From assembly GCA_022823235.1 (NCBI GenBank), contig JAJDXO010000035.1:1-34443 (forward strand): DNA of 34,443 nt, read 5' to 3'. Shown piece after piece: positions 32,733-34,443 of the stretch. Within the stretch, counting starts at the first letter, position 1; every line of letters starts with the position of its first letter. The stretch comes from Rhodospirillales bacterium (GTDB taxonomy: Bacteria; Pseudomonadota; Alphaproteobacteria; Rhodospirillales; UBA2165). The notes under the pieces are model-generated. The model was not told the DNA's origin and ran no database searches. It worked only from the letters and a program-made list of their open reading frames with translations. The position numbers and the translations under genes were made by a program.

Positions 32733-33311
32733 ATGGCCGACAACCAGCCAAATATTCCGGTTCCATCCGTCAGCGAGCTGGTCCTGAAGACCGGCCGGTT
32801 CGACGTCATGCGGGATTGGTACATCACCGCGCTGGCGACCGAGCCGTTTTTCACCCGCGGCCGGCCGGAGAAAGCGTCGTGGACCAAGTCCCAGCAAATT
32901 GCCTTCTTCAAGCTCACCGGCTCCTATCCCTATACGCAGATACTCGGCATCTTCGAGGTGGACGGCACCGTCGATACGCCCGGCACGGATCCCGGCATGC
33001 ATCATTTTCAGATGGCCCACGCCAGCTTCGATGAGTTGTTCGACCGCTACGAGCTCCTCAAGGCAGCCGGCATCTCTCCGTCCCAGACCTGGAATCACGG
33101 TGTCAGCACCAGCTTCTATTACGAGGACCCGGATGGAAATTGGGCGGAAATGAACTGCGTCAATTTCGATACCGAGGCGGAGTTCCTGGGCTACTTCGAG
33201 ACCGAGGCCTACAAGAAAAACATCTCCGGCATTCCCATCGACCCGGATGAGTATATCGGACGCTACCGCGACGGGACCCCGCGCAAGGAACTGGTCGTGA
33301 TACCCGTCTGA
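32733..33311 (+). CDS. VOC family (glyoxalase/extradiol-dioxygenase-like) protein
   Basis: A 192-residue protein. It has the paired beta-alpha-beta-beta-beta modules of the vicinal-oxygen-chelate fold: VSELVLKTGRFDVMRDWYI, PGMHHFQMAHASFDELFDRY, and TSFYYEDPDGNWAEMNCVNF. The histidine in MHHFQ and the glutamate in WAEMN are in metal-ligand positions of extradiol dioxygenases and glyoxalases. The substrate is unknown. It starts 18 bases after the AceE-like gene behind AGGGGAGA, so it is probably co-transcribed with it. Confidence 0.86.
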   Translation: MADNQPNIPVPSVSELVLKTGRFDVMRDWYITALATEPFFTRGRPEKASWTKSQQIAFFKLTGSYPYTQILGIFEVDGTVDTPGTDPGMHHFQMAHASFDELFDRYELLKAAGISPSQTWNHGVSTSFYYEDPDGNWAEMNCVNFDTEAEFLGYFETEAYKKNISGIPIDPDEYIGRYRDGTPRKELVVIPV

Positions 33312-33355
33312 GCCTGTCCGGTGGGCAACCGCCCAAAAAAATTCGGTCAAATCCC

Positions 33356-33385
33356 TTGGTTCGGGCGGAACATTCCGCCTATGCT
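33356..33385 (+). promoter_or_regulatory. Putative promoter with palindromic operator before the second TRAP binding-protein gene
   Basis: GGCGGAA-CA-TTCCGCC is a perfect 7-bp palindrome (33364-33379). It lies between a weak -35 (TTGGTT, 33356-33361) and a -10 (TATGCT, 33380-33385) with an 18-base spacer. A repressor bound there would block polymerase. The promoter elements are weak; the palindrome is clear. Confidence 0.45.
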
Positions 33386-33436
33386 TTCCGCTACGACACG
33401 CACACGAAAAGCACGCGCAACAGGGAGGTCAGGACC

Positions 33437-34443
33437 ATGTTCAAGAAATTCGTTCTCGCATCCGCCGCAGTGGCGGCCCTCGGCGCCGGCCAGGCAACCG
33501 CCGCCGATCTGAAGATCGCACACTTCGTCACCCCAAAACATTCGGTGTCCCAGTGGATCGCCAACTGGTCGAAGAAGATAGAAGCCGCGACCGGAGGCGA
33601 ATTGAAGTTCACCATCTTCCCCGGTGGGCAGTTGGGCCCGCCGCCCAAATACTACGATATTGCACGGCGCGGACAGGCCGACATCACCTGGTTGGTTCAC
33701 GGTTTCACGCCGGGGCGCTTCCCGCTGTCGGAGATTTCCAATCTGCCGTATATGGTGGCGAGCGCCGAGGTTGGCGCCAAGGTGCTCAATGACCCTGGGC
33801 TCAAATCCAAGTATTTGGCGCCTGAGCACAAGGGGGTGCAACCGCTCCTGCTGATGACCCATCAGCCGGGGAATATTCACACGGCCAAGAAAGCAATCCG
33901 TTCGGTAAGCGACGTGAAAGGCATGCGGCTCCGGTTTGCTTCGGCGACCATCAAGGAATTCGTGGCCGCCCTCGGCGGCACACCCGTCGGCATGCCGCCG
34001 ACCCAGATCGTCGACAACATGCAAAAAGGCTCGATTGACGGCGCCTGGACCGACTACGGCGGAGCCGGCATTGCCTTCGGCATGGGGCCGGTGACCAAGT
34101 ACACCACCGAGATGTACTCCTATGTCGCCAGCTTCTGCATCTGCATGAACAAGAAGTCCTATGACGGCCTGTCGGCGGGCGCCCGCGCCAAGGTCGATCA
34201 GTCTTTCGTCGGCGTCGAAAAAGAGGTCGGCCACGAATGGGACAAGCTCGACCCCCTCGGCAAAGGCATCATGATGAAAGCCGGTATGACGCCGGTGCGG
34301 CTATCCAAGGAAGAGGACGCAAAGTTCCGTGCGATCGGCGCCAAGGTCGCCGAAGCCCAAATCGCCAAACTGGAAAAGAAGGGCCTGCCGGCGCGGGCGG
34401 TCTACAACATGATGAAGGAACTGGCGGCCAAACACGAAAAGAC
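33437..34443 (+). CDS. dctP: TRAP transporter solute-binding protein, cut by the window edge
   Basis: A protein of at least 335 residues still open at the right edge. The signal peptide is MFKKFVLASAAVAALGAGQATA. The mature part has the DctP pattern: DLKIAHFVTPKHSVSQWIANW, FPGGQLGPPPKYYDIARRGQ, KGMRLRFASATIKEFVAALGG with the ligand arginine (LRFAS), and PPTQIVDNMQKGSIDGAWTD. GGGAGG lies 8 bases before the ATG. It differs strongly from the dctP at 21306, so this is a separate TRAP system, whose permeases should lie just beyond the window. Confidence 0.93.
   Translation, partial: MFKKFVLASAAVAALGAGQATAADLKIAHFVTPKHSVSQWIANWSKKIEAATGGELKFTIFPGGQLGPPPKYYDIARRGQADITWLVHGFTPGRFPLSEISNLPYMVASAEVGAKVLNDPGLKSKYLAPEHKGVQPLLLMTHQPGNIHTAKKAIRSVSDVKGMRLRFASATIKEFVAALGGTPVGMPPTQIVDNMQKGSIDGAWTDYGGAGIAFGMGPVTKYTTEMYSYVASFCICMNKKSYDGLSAGARAKVDQSFVGVEKEVGHEWDKLDPLGKGIMMKAGMTPVRLSKEEDAKFRAIGAKVAEAQIAKLEKKGLPARAVYNMMKELAAKHEK

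Noticed and set aside
33321-33341. A terminator at GGGC-AACC-GCCC after the VOC gene
   Set aside because: On the plus strand it is followed by seven As rather than Ts, and the stem is only 4 bp, so it does not fit an intrinsic terminator in the direction of the upstream gene.

Overview
The window is high-GC and densely coded, and fits an alphaproteobacterium. The markers are a GcrA-type cell-cycle regulator, a Cys-minus ribosomal protein S4, an ArsJ-type arsenic operon, TRAP transporters, and the C-rich/G-rich stem-loop and ATGCCCGGA palindromic repeats common between genes in this class. The environmental gene content suggests a free-living or marine/soil member, perhaps Rhodospirillales-like, but the genus cannot be told. 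No tRNA, rRNA, CRISPR array, prophage or insertion sequence was seen.

Layout. 1-4.4 kb: a secreted SH3-like protein, gcrA (with DnaA-box-like sites on both sides), and a Tat-exported vanadium haloperoxidase followed 4 nt later by an outer-membrane barrel protein. 4.5-9.7 kb: a Nudix hydrolase, an unusual minus-strand operon (GluQRS, secreted EF-hand protein, ricin-type lectin), a carboxylesterase, an HNH endonuclease and an AhpD-like protein. 9.7-10.6 kb: rpsD with its own promoter and terminator. 10.7-15.5 kb: two Rieske oxygenase units, one with a SnoaL-like protein and a TetR regulator, the other with a MarR regulator and a divergent sulfotransferase. 15.5-18.4 kb: a PepSY/ferric-reductase pair, a dienelactone hydrolase and a LysE exporter. 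18.5-23.8 kb: a TRAP-cupin operon divergent from an arylsulfotransferase-like gene across a perfect palindrome. 24.1-28.5 kb: an arsenic operon (arsR, arsJ-associated GAPDH, arsJ, aquaglyceroporin, SMP-30 protein). 28.5-30.2 kb: cbiE, a peroxiredoxin and an Lrp regulator on the minus strand. 30.3-34.4 kb: an AceE-like 2-oxoacid dehydrogenase E1, a VOC protein and a second TRAP binding protein that runs off the window.

The most notable feature is the peroxiredoxin at 29187-29657. Its reading frame contains an in-frame TGA exactly where BCP-type peroxiredoxins carry the peroxidatic cysteine (TPG-TGA-TREA). The frame is otherwise intact over 156 residues, and a hairpin that fits the general bacterial SECIS model follows the TGA. 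It is best read as a selenoprotein that ordinary gene calling would miss or split.

Together the genes describe a metabolically versatile organism with uptake (two TRAP systems), oxidative attack on aromatic or related substrates (two Rieske oxygenases, cupin, dienelactone hydrolase, VOC), sulfo-transfer, organoarsenical export and thiol/selenol peroxide defence. Substrates cannot be assigned from sequence alone.
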